A stretch of 64,000 bases of DNA. It comes from Enterococcus sp. 9D6_DIV0238. Lineage in GTDB: Bacteria; Bacillota; Bacilli; Lactobacillales; Enterococcaceae. Location of the stretch: the NCBI RefSeq assembly GCF_002174455.2, contig NZ_CP147246.1:1515501-1579500 (forward strand), read 5' to 3'. Shown here in pieces: positions 53,238 through 61,891 of this stretch. A program made the translations under genes and the position numbers. Below the pieces are notes generated by a model. The model was given only the letters and a program-made list of their open reading frames with translations, had not been told where the DNA came from and made no database searches. The stretch's first letter is position 1, and each line of letters begins with the position of its first letter.

Positions 53238-53276
53238 GTGTCCGAACAAAACTAGAAAACAGTTTTGTTCGGACAC
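53238..53276. terminator. Perfect-stem terminator, GTCCGAAC hairpin family, copy 2
   Basis: GTGTCCGAACAAAACT pairs with AGTTTTGTTCGGACAC, a perfect 16-base stem with a 7-base loop. It lies past the end of the OYE gene. Confidence 0.88.
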
Positions 53277-53369
53277 TGGTTCTTAATAAATGTCGGCACA
53301 AAATCAGGTTCTTCGGCAATTTTTTTATTCTGATCGCTCAAGCCTAAACGTCTTTGTCTTATCTTCTTG

Positions 53370-54473
53370 TTATTTCAATCGTTCTGGCATCATCATTTGT
53401 AAAAAGCCCCAGACACCATTGCTGATTCTTAATTCTTCTCGATCATAGTGAAATAATTCTGTTCGAATCAATGATTCTTTGTCGTCCAATATTTTTTGCG
53501 TCCAATGCGGATCGATCAAAATAGCACGACCAACAGCAACTAAGTCTGTTGTTTCTAATACCGTTTCAACATCTTTTCTTGTCCGAATATCACCTGCTAC
53601 GATCAATGGTACTCGGTCTCCGACTCTTTCTTTGATATAAGTCAGAATCGTCTTTTCCTTGAACTCTTCACTAACAGAAACTTTTTTATAATCATTGCTT
53701 GACATATGTAAATAATCTAGCGGTTTATCAGCTAATCGATCGACTAAATAAAGTGTATCACTTAAACGAATGCCAGGCTCTTCATATTCTTCCGGTGAAA
53801 AACGATAGCCGACAATAAAGTCCTTGACACCTGATCGATCCACAACAGAAGTCACACCATCTACTAATTCATTGATAAATTTGAACCGTTTTTCTAATGA
53901 ACCGCCCCAATCATCTGTCCGTCGATTAGAATGAGGAGAAAAGAATTGTTGAATCAAATAGGTATTCGCTCCATGGATCTCCACGCCATCAAAGCCTGCT
54001 TTGATAGCCCGCTCAGTTGCTTTTTTAAATCCTTCTAAAATGTCATAGATTTCCGCTTCTTCCAAAGCTCTTGGTGTTTCAGCATTTGGTCTTTCTGCTG
54101 GGATTGCACTTGGCGCCACCGGTTGAACACCTTGTAGTACTTTAGAATCGGTCATGCGACCGCCGTGAAAAATTTGTAAAATAGCTTTGGTTCCATTCTT
54201 TTTGATTGCTGCCGCTAATTTTGATAAACCAGGAATAAAGCGATCATCATATACACCTAATTCACCATCCCAGCCTTTACCACCTTCATGAACATTAGCT
54301 GCCGCTGTTATAAACGCACCGGCTTCACCCGAACGTAATGCATAATAGTCGATTTCATCATTTGTAACGACTCCATCGAAAAAAGACATTTTCGTTGTCA
54401 TAGGGGCGATAACGATTCTATTTTTTAAAGTTAATCCTCGTTTAAATGTTAATTTTTCGTCTAAATGATTCAT
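53370..54473 (-). CDS. Old Yellow Enzyme family NADH:flavin oxidoreductase
   Basis: 367 aa from the ATG at 54473 (GGAGAGAG upstream). TIM-barrel with IVIAPMTTKMS, GKGWDGELGVYDD and the HGANTYLIQQFFSPHSNRR signature (about 170-190, His and Asn that bind substrate). Late VGRAILIDP is the FMN phosphate site. Reduces enones and other electrophiles. It is preceded by a MarR gene in the same direction and a promoter with an inverted repeat, so probably induced by reactive electrophiles or quinones. Confidence 0.88.
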   Translation of the reverse strand: MNHLDEKLTFKRGLTLKNRIVIAPMTTKMSFFDGVVTNDEIDYYALRSGEAGAFITAAANVHEGGKGWDGELGVYDDRFIPGLSKLAAAIKKNGTKAILQIFHGGRMTDSKVLQGVQPVAPSAIPAERPNAETPRALEEAEIYDILEGFKKATERAIKAGFDGVEIHGANTYLIQQFFSPHSNRRTDDWGGSLEKRFKFINELVDGVTSVVDRSGVKDFIVGYRFSPEEYEEPGIRLSDTLYLVDRLADKPLDYLHMSSNDYKKVSVSEEFKEKTILTYIKERVGDRVPLIVAGDIRTRKDVETVLETTDLVAVGRAILIDPHWTQKILDDKESLIRTELFHYDREELRISNGVWGFLQMMMPERLK

Positions 54474-54500
54474 TGTTCTCTCTCCTCTTAAAAAAGTTGT

Positions 54501-54547
54501 ATGCACATGCATGTATTTATAATAAAAGAACGGAGACTAAAATGCAA
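54501..54547 (-). promoter_or_regulatory. Promoter of the OYE gene with candidate MarR operator
   Basis: On the minus strand TTGCAT (54542-54547), 17 bases, TATTAT (54519-54524). Just downstream, ATGCA-CA-TGCAT (54501-54512) is an inverted repeat at the transcription start, a plausible MarR operator. Confidence 0.55.
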
Positions 54548-54559
54548 GTGTTTTGTCTC

Positions 54560-54928
54560 CTAACTGAAATACTCCTTCAAAATAACATCTACATCCTTTT
54601 CGATCGACGTTAGAAGTTTTTTCCCAGCAGTTGTTATTCCTATGTATACCCCACGTTTATCATCTGTACAGGTCTTTTTTCCAATCAATTGTGGTTCTTT
54701 TTGCTCCAGCCGATCGATCAGACGAGACAAGGCACTTTGACTTAAACATAAATAATTCCCTAAATCATTTTGGCGCATACGACTACCATGTCGATTTAGC
54801 TGATATAACGCGTAATATTCACTAAGCGTTAGATGGTTGGTCCTTTTTAACAATTCCTCTAACTGCTTTTCAGCTATAGACTGTTTCTCACGTTCATCCA
54901 GCCATTGAGAAATCAATGATGTTTCCAT
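54560..54928 (-). CDS. MarR-family regulator
   Basis: 122 aa, AAGGAGG before the ATG. Winged-helix core with QNDLGNYLCLSQSALSRLID (recognition helix, about 57-76) and the wing segment GKKTCTDDKRGVYIGIT, which contains the DxR motif. A single Cys lies in each of LCLSQ and KKTCTDD. Encoded upstream of the OYE gene in the same direction, and probably its repressor. Confidence 0.85.
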   Translation of the reverse strand: METSLISQWLDEREKQSIAEKQLEELLKRTNHLTLSEYYALYQLNRHGSRMRQNDLGNYLCLSQSALSRLIDRLEQKEPQLIGKKTCTDDKRGVYIGITTAGKKLLTSIEKDVDVILKEYFS

Positions 54929-55019
54929 GTAATCCCTCCTTACTCAAAGTTTTCAATACAACCTATTCTGCTTGTTTTTGTCTAAAAAGTCAAAGATTAA
55001 AAGTCAGAGTAAGGTTGAA

Positions 55020-55057
55020 AGAGACTGGAAGTAACTCGTAGAGTTAGGTCCCAGTCT
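55020..55057. terminator. Terminator, EFAR-like hairpin copy 4
   Basis: GAGACTGG pairs with CCAGTCTC, with the inner AACTC-GTAG-AGTT arm shared with the copies at 1.5, 25.5 and 34.3 kb. It ends the NCS2 permease gene. Confidence 0.8.
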
Positions 55058-55076
55058 CGCCTCAGACTTTTTACTA

Positions 55077-56387
55077 TTATTTCACATTCAAAATCCACAT
55101 AAACCCAATAAAAACAAAGAACAACGCATACATGATCGGAGAAACTTCTTTCCCGCGTTTTGCAGCGATCATTGTGATCGGGTAAAAAATGAACCCTAAT
55201 GCGATCCCGTCTGAAATGCTATAAGTCAGGGGCATTCCCAACAAGATCAAGAAGGAAGGAATCGCTATTTCCATTTCTTTCCATTTGATTTGACTTAGTG
55301 ATTGAGCCATCAAAACCCCCACTACGATCAGCGCTGGAGCAGTTACTTGTGAGGTCACGACTGAAAGCAATGGTGAGAAAAATAACCCCACGATAAATAA
55401 TAACCCTGTTGTTACGGCTGTCAGTCCTGAACGTCCGCCTACAGCAATACCAGCAGAGGACTCAACATAAGCACCTACTGGAGAAGTCCCCAAAAGCGAA
55501 CCTGCCAGCATCGCAGTAGAATCTGCAGCTAAGGCTTTCCCTACTCTAGGCATTTTGTTGTCTTTCATAAAACCAGCCTGATTAGCCAATCCAACAAGTG
55601 TACCTGCTGTATCAAAAAAAGTAACCAGTAAAAACGTCAAAACAACGACCCACAATTGAATCGAATTAATATCACCTACATGCTTTAAAGCTACTAAAAA
55701 TGTTGGTTTTAAGCTAGGTGCGCCTGAAACCAGTTTATCAGGCATTTGGATCAAACCTGTTATTAGTCCTAAAATCGTTGTTGCTGCCATTCCGATAAAA
55801 ATACCGCCAGGTACACGGCGAACTAATAATACCGCCGTTACAACCAAACCAAAAATCGTCAGCCAAGTCGTTCCTATATTCAATGGTCCTAACGCAACAA
55901 GCGTCGATTCGTTCGACACGATGATCCCGCCTTCACTTAGTCCAAGAAACGCAATGAATAAGCCGATACCACCAGAAATGGCATGTTTTAAATCTGCTGG
56001 TATCGCATCAATGATCAGCTCACGTAATTTAAATACTGTAATCAAAATAAAAATCAGTGATGCCACAAAAACACCAGCTAAAGCTGTTTCCCAAGGAATC
56101 CCCATTCCTACACAAACAGAATAAGAAAAGAACGCATTGATCCCAAGTGCTGGAGCTGTTGCTATTGGATAACGTGCTACTATCCCCATCAAGATACACC
56201 CCAAAGCACTAGCTAAAGCTGTTGCAGTAAATACTGCTCCTTCATCCATACCAGAAGCGCCTAAAACGGTCGGATTGACAAACAAGATATAAGCCATTGA
56301 AATAAATGTCGTAAATCCAGCCAATACTTCACGCTTAACACTTGTATTTAATTTTTCAATCTCAAAATAGGAAACAATTTTCTCTTT
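55077..56387 (-). CDS. NCS2-family purine permease (AzgA/PbuG/PbuO type)
   Basis: 436 aa from the ATG at 56387 (GGAGG upstream; the extended frame lacks a site). About thirteen hydrophobic helices. It starts SYFEIEKLNTSVKREVLAG and contains FVNPTVLGASGMD and the TSPVGAYVESSAGIAVGGRSG segment typical of adenine/hypoxanthine/guanine NCS2 carriers. Imports purine bases with protons. Upstream, TTTACGAACATTTT (about 56430) is a possible PurR box. Monocistronic. Confidence 0.88.
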   Translation of the reverse strand, partial: KEKIVSYFEIEKLNTSVKREVLAGFTTFISMAYILFVNPTVLGASGMDEGAVFTATALASALGCILMGIVARYPIATAPALGINAFFSYSVCVGMGIPWETALAGVFVASLIFILITVFKLRELIIDAIPADLKHAISGGIGLFIAFLGLSEGGIIVSNESTLVALGPLNIGTTWLTIFGLVVTAVLLVRRVPGGIFIGMAATTILGLITGLIQMPDKLVSGAPSLKPTFLVALKHVGDINSIQLWVVVLTFLLVTFFDTAGTLVGLANQAGFMKDNKMPRVGKALAADSTAMLAGSLLGTSPVGAYVESSAGIAVGGRSGLTAVTTGLLFIVGLFFSPLLSVVTSQVTAPALIVVGVLMAQSLSQIKWKEMEIAIPSFLILLGMPLTYSISDGIALGFIFYPITMIAAKRGKEVSPIMYALFFVFIGFMWILNVK

Positions 56388-56577
56388 CATTCGTATCCTC
56401 CTAAAAAATCTGAACAATAAAATGTTCGTAAAAAATGCATTTTATGAATTACACAACGTGTTTAATCATATAATAAACGAAAGAATAAGTAAATATAAAA
56501 GTATAAAATAAAAGAAAGACGAACATTAGAACGATAGTATGAGATTTATTTTTTTCCTATATCATCCTCAAAAAAAG

Positions 56578-56616
56578 AACCAGAGAGCCTAAACGGCTCT
56601 CTGGTTCTTCGATATT
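56578..56616 (-). terminator. Terminator after the DUF1307 gene
   Basis: AAGAACCAGAGAGCC pairs with GGCTCTCTGGTTCTT around a short loop, followed on the minus strand by seven T. Confidence 0.9.
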
Positions 56617-56632
56617 TTGACCAATTTTAGGA

Positions 56633-57022
56633 CTATTTTTTCTCAAAGCCCATGTCAGTTAATTCTTTTTCACCAGCTTTGAAGCTAGTTCCTGATTTTA
56701 CGCTGCCAGCAGGTGCATCGTAGGTGATCACTGTCTCTTTTTTAGAGTATTTCACTTTCACATCTTCTAAGTTTGAAGAAGATTTAAACGCTTCTACCAC
56801 TTGTTCAGAAGCGGCTTCATCTGTGATCATCAGCTTTTCATTGTCAAAGACAGCTTTTGCTGATGCTCCAGTGATCTTGTCGCCTTTGTGTTCAACAATG
56901 ATCGATACTTCTGTTCCAGCTACAGGTGATTGCGTGAACGTCGTCGTTTCCGCTTTTCCTCCACATGCTACTAAAACCAACAACATTACAAATACTGATA
57001 TAACCCCTAGAATTTTTTTCAT
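56633..57022 (-). CDS. DUF1307 (YehR-like) lipoprotein
   Basis: 129 aa. A signal peptide with lipobox LVAC (Cys20) is followed by a small acidic/basic domain with SIIVEHKGDKITGAS and a final GEKELTDMGFEKK, matching the DUF1307/YehR family. Lipid-anchored to the outer face of the membrane. GGAGG precedes the ATG. Function unknown. Single gene with its own terminator; separated from the lipoprotein upstream by about 110 bases. Confidence 0.82.
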   Translation of the reverse strand: MKKILGVISVFVMLLVLVACGGKAETTTFTQSPVAGTEVSIIVEHKGDKITGASAKAVFDNEKLMITDEAASEQVVEAFKSSSNLEDVKVKYSKKETVITYDAPAGSVKSGTSFKAGEKELTDMGFEKK

Positions 57023-57136
57023 TTGTTCCTCCTTAAATTTTAATTCCAGACTTCATTATATCAAACCGTATCTTAAAATAAAACATAATTATAAAAAAAA
57101 GATAATTAATAGATTTAAAAATAGCTACTTGTACTT

Positions 57137-57769
57137 TTAATACGCCTTTGCAAAAATATTTTCTGGATATTGACCGCTAAAATTAGTCCCCATCTGGTCG
57201 TCATATTCTGGACTTCCTTTATAGACTAAGCTTCCTGCCATTCCGCCCATCACGCTTCCCGTCGAAGTTTCTGGAAATTCTCCGTTTGGCACTGGTTGTC
57301 CTATTGTCATTAGATTTCCATGGATATATTGTTGGTCCTCCACACTTTCCGGATCGAATCCATAAAGTCTTGTAACCAACTCTAATGCGCGGGCATAATC
57401 TGATCGATTGTATTTCGAATAAAATGCAGTCACCTCTTCTTCTGTAACAGGATTCTCTATGATCTCTGGTTGACTTGCCTGCTCCTCTACTGGTGCAGAC
57501 GTTTCAGAAGCTGCCATCGTTGTTTCACTTGTCTGCTCTGAGCTTTCCAATGTAGAGGTAGATTCCGCAGAGGTACTAGATGAACTGCTGGATGTTTGAG
57601 TAGTGCTTTGAGAGTTAACTGTACTATTTTCACTACTTGCTGTTTCTTTCGTTACTTGATCCACTTTTTGATTCTGACACCCAGCAGCTATCCCAAGTAT
57701 AGCGATACTGAGTACGCTAATAATTCCCCAACGCTTGTTCCATGTGTTCTTTAATTGACGCTCTGACAT
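57137..57769 (-). CDS. Lipoprotein with Ser/Thr-rich spacer, family unknown
   Basis: 210 aa. Signal peptide with lipobox GIAAGC (Cys about 31), then about 80 residues of Ser/Thr/Gln-rich spacer, then a folded C-terminal domain (about 110-210) with VTEEEVTAFYSKYNRSDYARA and GNLMTIGQPVPNGEFPETSTGS. I do not recognise this domain. Seven bases downstream of the DUF998 gene, so probably one operon with it and the DUF4767 lipoprotein. Surface exposed. Confidence 0.65.
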   Translation of the reverse strand: MSERQLKNTWNKRWGIISVLSIAILGIAAGCQNQKVDQVTKETASSENSTVNSQSTTQTSSSSSSTSAESTSTLESSEQTSETTMAASETSAPVEEQASQPEIIENPVTEEEVTAFYSKYNRSDYARALELVTRLYGFDPESVEDQQYIHGNLMTIGQPVPNGEFPETSTGSVMGGMAGSLVYKGSPEYDDQMGTNFSGQYPENIFAKAY

Positions 57770-57775
57770 CTTTTC

Positions 57776-58429
57776 TTACTCTCCTTTTTCTTTAGTGTCT
57801 CTTATTTGCTGAATAGACAAAATAGCTAATGGTAGATAATTGAAAATGAAACTAATTCGCTGGCACAGACCAATTTTATTCAACAATGGTAATTCATTGA
57901 TAGCAGGTATTCGTGCAAGGCCATAAATCCCTGCACTGAGTAAACTGAGTCCAAGTAAAAATGAATAATAATGAACAAGCTTTTTGTTGCCTTGCTTTCT
58001 ATAAGCAAGAATCAAAAAAAGAGGAAACAATAAGAACCCAGCATACCCCAACCCAGAACCTATATTATGAACCCACGTTGAAAACGTCCAAGCGCTTTTT
58101 TCCGTATCTATACTAAACAACCCAGTAAAAATACAATCGCCTACTCCATAAAATCCTACTGCACCAGTCACTATAAGTGCTAATGGCTGAGAGATCTCAG
58201 AAAATCTCTGATAGATTGCCGGCAATGCCAAAACAAAAAACATCCCGGAAATCACTGACCAAACTAAAAACGCTTGGCGAACTGGACTGTTCACATCGCC
58301 AAAAACACTGATCACCATCGTTAGCTGATTCATTTTTGGATAAAATAAACCTAAAATATAGGGTGTTAAGAAATCACTGATCACGCCCAATAGCAGAAAA
58401 TACCAGCCATATTTTTTTAAAAGACTCAT
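57776..58429 (-). CDS. DUF998 membrane protein
   Basis: 217 aa from the ATG at 58429; a GTG at 58462 and another ATG are alternative starts with poorer sites. Six hydrophobic helices with the DUF998 hallmarks: LLLGVISDFLTPYILG at the start and STWVHNIGSGLGYAGFLLFP in the middle. Function unknown. It lies between two lipoprotein genes with short gaps on both sides, suggesting one complex or one regulon. Confidence 0.8.
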   Translation of the reverse strand: MSLLKKYGWYFLLLGVISDFLTPYILGLFYPKMNQLTMVISVFGDVNSPVRQAFLVWSVISGMFFVLALPAIYQRFSEISQPLALIVTGAVGFYGVGDCIFTGLFSIDTEKSAWTFSTWVHNIGSGLGYAGFLLFPLFLILAYRKQGNKKLVHYYSFLLGLSLLSAGIYGLARIPAINELPLLNKIGLCQRISFIFNYLPLAILSIQQIRDTKEKGE

Positions 58430-58476
58430 TATTATCCCACCCATCTTCCTTTTGTCACTCACCTGTTAAAAAACGC

Positions 58477-59403
58477 TCATCCACCGACGATCTGAGCAAA
58501 CCCACTATTCAAGTCTGCGTTTTGGGTCGTGGTAAAATAAACTAGATTCTCAGCATTCCCTTGATTTTGTTGTGTAATCAAGACTATTGGCTGACCGTTG
58601 AAAATCGTAAAGAGATACAGATGGTTATTCATCGTCGCTCCTGTCGTTCCCATATCTGAGTATATCGCTACAACATTGTATACATTATCTGTGAGACCGC
58701 TATCCGACCATTGAACAGCTGCTCGACTGCCGTTGACAGCAATATTGTTGTTGGCAAATGTACTTGGAAAATTGATTCCATACCAATTTACCTGCATATT
58801 AGGTGAATATTCTATATAAGACTGATCCATACTTTGACCCCAACCAGCCATGAACTGCACTAGTTCTGTCCGCTTCTCTTGATTCCAAGGTATATTGGGT
58901 TCAGAATTTGCCTCTACTTTCGGTGTTTCTTCTATACTTGATGACTCCTGTACTTTTTCAGTTGTTTCTTTTGTTTCTTCTTTTTTCTTGTATTCGATCG
59001 GGTAAGTATTTTCTTTAGCTAGTTCTTTGATCATTTCCTGAATATAAGATTTGAACAGCGTTGATCCGCCTTTTATCTCACTTAACTCTGCTAATTTTTC
59101 TAAGGATGCTGCGTATTCTTTTTTCTCTTTTGATTCAGTTGCTTCTTTATAGAGAATCACCTGTTTCAGTAAGGCTTGTGCTTCTTTCTCCTTTTTATAC
59201 TCCAGCGCTAATTGAAATGATGCTTGTGCCTTGGACATATCCTTTTCGATCAAGGCTTCTTTTCCTTTCGCAAGTGCTGAATCGTAGGCCGACGCTTTCA
59301 TACTGCTCATTGTTTCGTTTGTTTTTCCTTTACTTGACTCATTACCGCCGGAACAGCCCGTAACCAATAACAGCAGTACAACGCCCAAAGCAATCTTTTT
59401 CAT
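58477..59403 (-). CDS. DUF4767 lipoprotein
   Basis: 308 aa. Signal peptide with lipobox VTGC (Cys about 17). Residues 30-150 are helical and Lys/Glu-rich, like a coiled coil or TPR-like spacer. The C-terminal domain (about 175-308) starts PWNQEKRTELVQFMAGWGQS and matches DUF4767 of lactic acid bacteria. Anchored on the outer membrane face. First gene of the three-gene unit with the DUF998 protein and the second lipoprotein. Confidence 0.8.
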   Translation of the reverse strand: MKKIALGVVLLLLVTGCSGGNESSKGKTNETMSSMKASAYDSALAKGKEALIEKDMSKAQASFQLALEYKKEKEAQALLKQVILYKEATESKEKKEYAASLEKLAELSEIKGGSTLFKSYIQEMIKELAKENTYPIEYKKKEETKETTEKVQESSSIEETPKVEANSEPNIPWNQEKRTELVQFMAGWGQSMDQSYIEYSPNMQVNWYGINFPSTFANNNIAVNGSRAAVQWSDSGLTDNVYNVVAIYSDMGTTGATMNNHLYLFTIFNGQPIVLITQQNQGNAENLVYFTTTQNADLNSGFAQIVGG

Positions 59404-59504
59404 TTGCTCTACTCCTTTTCCTTTATCCCATATTTCTGTCTGATCTTACTGACAATTATACCCAAACTTCCAATGAAAGTAACGCTTAATCACAGACAAA
59501 AAAA

Positions 59505-59544
59505 GAGTGCGGACAAACCTAAAAATCAGTTTTGTTTCGCACTC
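59505..59544. terminator. Terminator, GTCCGAAC-like hairpin family, copy 3
   Basis: GAGTGCGGACAAACC pairs imperfectly with GTTTTGTTTCGCACTC; same layout as the hairpins at 10865 and 53238. It lies past the aldolase gene and ends the PTS operon (minus). Confidence 0.72.
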
Positions 59545-59628
59545 TAAGAATTAACGACTAGCTTATTTCAAAAGGAGATAAACACTTTGCTCCCAAACTC
59601 TTTTCTATGTCTTATTTTAATCAGGTTT

Positions 59629-60279
59629 TTATTTTTTAGTTGCAGCTATTTTCTGTACTAGAGCCTTTAGTTCATTATTCGCTGTCACACCATCATCTTG
59701 TTTTATGCATTGTTCAGAGATAATAAATGAACCACCCACAGCCACGATATGCTCATTTGCAATGTATTCAAGAACATTGTGCTTGTCGATACCGCCGGTT
59801 GGTAAAAAGGTCATATCATAAAACGGACCACTCAACGCCTTGATCGCATGAAGACCGCCATAAACATCCGCTGGGAAAAATTTAACGGTCTTAAGACCAT
59901 ACTCTGAGGCTTTTTGAATATCTCCTGGAGTAGCCGTTCCCGGAAATACGGGAATGTCTTCTTGTAAACAATACTCGATCACCTCTGGAACGATAGCGGG
60001 TGAAACAATGAACTTTGCTCCACTTGCAACTGCTATTTTGGCTTGCTCGAGCGTTCGAACGGTTCCCGCTCCCACAATCAACTTTCCAGATGCTGCTAAA
60101 GTTTGGATTGCTTCTGATGCCAGCTGACTTCGAAACGTAACTTCAATCAGACGAATATCATTTTGAAGTAAAATCTCTTCCAGTTTTGTCAAATAACGAC
60201 TGTCTGTTGCCGTATACAGCGGCAGCAGTTTCGTTTTCGCTAATTGTTGATACACCTCTTGTGTTATGCTTTTATCCAC
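59629..60279 (-). CDS. eda: KDPG / 4-hydroxy-2-oxoglutarate aldolase
   Basis: 216 aa, full length. Class I aldolase fold with Glu in IRLIEVTFRS, the Schiff-base Lys in LKTVKFFPADVYGG (about 132-145) and the phosphate-site FLPTGGIDKHN. Splits 2-keto-3-deoxy-6-phosphogluconate to pyruvate and glyceraldehyde 3-phosphate. It follows uxuA by 21 bases and is the last gene of the operon. A KDG kinase is not in the window. Confidence 0.92.
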   Translation of the reverse strand: MDKSITQEVYQQLAKTKLLPLYTATDSRYLTKLEEILLQNDIRLIEVTFRSQLASEAIQTLAASGKLIVGAGTVRTLEQAKIAVASGAKFIVSPAIVPEVIEYCLQEDIPVFPGTATPGDIQKASEYGLKTVKFFPADVYGGLHAIKALSGPFYDMTFLPTGGIDKHNVLEYIANEHIVAVGGSFIISEQCIKQDDGVTANNELKALVQKIAATKK

Positions 60280-60300
60280 TTGCCCGCCCCTTTCATTGTC

Positions 60301-61371
60301 TTAATTACGCTCATTTTTGATGATTGCCTCATGCAATCCTTGTAAATAGCTGATTCCTAATGCCCGATCATATAAGCCATATCCCGGCATTGCAATTTCA
60401 CCCCATATGGTTCGTCCATGATCCGGCCGAATGACACCATCAAAACCAACCTCTACTAGTGCCTTCATGATTGCATACATATCCAGCGAGCCTTCTGTAC
60501 TTAAATGTGCGGTTTCTTTGAATTTCTTTTCACCCATAAAGCCAACATTACGAAAATGAACAAAATTGATTCGATGCCCAACTTGATGGATCATCTCAAC
60601 CAAATCATTGTTTGGATCCGCGCCTAAAGAACCCGTGCAAAACGTGACTCCATTGTACGGAGAATCTATGATATCCATAATTCTTTTTAGATCTGATAAA
60701 TTCTTGGTAATACGCGGAAACCCGAAAATCTCCCAAGGTGGATCGTCCGGATGAATCGCTAACCTGACATCTGCCTCTTCACAAACAGGGATCACTTTCA
60801 ACAGGAAGTATTTTAGATTTTCAAATAAATCTTCTTCTGTCACACCCTCATAAATTTTGACCAGTCCATCAAATTTCTTTAGCCGTTCTTCTTCCCAGCC
60901 AGGTAAACTAAAGCCCTTTGACTGGCTATGGATGAGCTTATACATCTCACTTGGCTCCATTCCATCGACCACAGCCTGATCATAAACAAGAGAAAAACTA
61001 CCATCGCTATTTTCATAGGCTAAAGAGGTTTTTGCCCAGCCAAAAATCGGTTTAAAACTGTAGCAAACCATTTTTATGCCGCATTTAGAAAGATTACGAA
61101 TCGTCTCGATATAATTTTCGATATACTGATCTCGATCAGCCGTGCCAGCCTTGATCGAATCATGGATCGCAACACTTTCGATGCCTAGTAACTCTAATCC
61201 GCCTGTTTCTACAGAATTTTTCAACTCCTGAATCTCATCGACCGCCCACACATCTCCCGGCAGTTTATTTAACAGTGTCCCTACAATTCCGTTGATTCCT
61301 GGAATTTGCGTCACATGCTGCAGTGGTATCGTGTCTTTTTTTTCACCATACCATCTAAATCCCCACTTCAT
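60301..61371 (-). CDS. uxuA: Mannonate dehydratase
   Basis: 356 aa. It starts MKWGFRWYGEKKDTIPLQHV and has the UxuA signature regions: WAVDEI, GLELLGIESVAIHD, LAIHPDDPPWEIFGFPRI (metal-binding His and Asp) and NFVHFRNVG. Removes water from D-mannonate to give 2-keto-3-deoxygluconate. Cotranscribed with the aldolase downstream and the PTS genes upstream, so it shows the imported sugar goes through a hexuronate-type pathway. GGGAGATGAGGCACC lies before the ATG. Confidence 0.93.
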   Translation of the reverse strand: MKWGFRWYGEKKDTIPLQHVTQIPGINGIVGTLLNKLPGDVWAVDEIQELKNSVETGGLELLGIESVAIHDSIKAGTADRDQYIENYIETIRNLSKCGIKMVCYSFKPIFGWAKTSLAYENSDGSFSLVYDQAVVDGMEPSEMYKLIHSQSKGFSLPGWEEERLKKFDGLVKIYEGVTEEDLFENLKYFLLKVIPVCEEADVRLAIHPDDPPWEIFGFPRITKNLSDLKRIMDIIDSPYNGVTFCTGSLGADPNNDLVEMIHQVGHRINFVHFRNVGFMGEKKFKETAHLSTEGSLDMYAIMKALVEVGFDGVIRPDHGRTIWGEIAMPGYGLYDRALGISYLQGLHEAIIKNERN

Positions 61372-61408
61372 GGTGCCTCATCTCCCACTCTTTTGACTTT
61401 TTATTTGA

Positions 61409-61858
61409 TTAAAACTCATCGTCATCATCATCGGCTTTTGTTTCAATCATCGAAACATGCCAAATCCCTAACCCATTTTCACCTTGTGTAATGACTGTTT
61501 CCGGAACCTGTTCGATCGGCGTCTCTAGTAACTGATGATTGATGGTTTCAAGCAGCATCGGCAAATTAGCCCCGCTGACGATATAGACTTTTTCCTGCAT
61601 TTCCTTTTCTAATTCTCTGATCGTAAGCAGTGCCTGATTGTACGGGCTCGCACTCACTAAATCAACGAAGACAACAACGCCATTTCCTTGATCAACAAGC
61701 TGTATCGCCTGTTTGATTTTTTCTCCAAGTTTTTGAATGTCTTCTCCTTGATTCAAGCTGACTGTAGCAATATTTTCAGTAGCTCCCATGATTACTTCAG
61801 CCGCATCTTTTAAACCAGTGCTTAGCGCACCATGTGACGCAATAACGATTCCAAGCAT
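61409..61858 (-). CDS. PTS mannose-family EIIA component
   Basis: 149 aa from the ATG at 61858 (AAAGGAG upstream). It starts [19 protein letters not shown]; His9 is the phosphorylation site of the mannose-family IIA domain. It continues [17 protein letters not shown]. The C-terminus ends in an acidic run (DDDDDEF). Phosphorelay protein of the membrane PTS made by the IIB, IIC and IID genes. Separated from uxuA by 37 bases. Confidence 0.9.
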   Translation of the reverse strand: MLGIVIASHGALSTGLKDAAEVIMGATENIATVSLNQGEDIQKLGEKIKQAIQLVDQGNGVVVFVDLVSASPYNQALLTIRELEKEMQEKVYIVSGANLPMLLETINHQLLETPIEQVPETVITQGENGLGIWHVSMIETKADDDDDEF

Positions 61859-61891
61859 TCTTTTGGCTCCTTTCAAAAAGGATTTTTTGCT

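Noticed and set aside
56388..56632. Purine riboswitch upstream of the NCS2 permease
   Set aside because: The conserved three-way junction sequences of the purine riboswitch are absent; only a weak PurR-box-like ACGAACAT is seen.
56724..57140. 138-codon plus-strand frame
   Set aside because: Antisense to the DUF1307 lipoprotein gene and its upstream region; composition is not protein-like.
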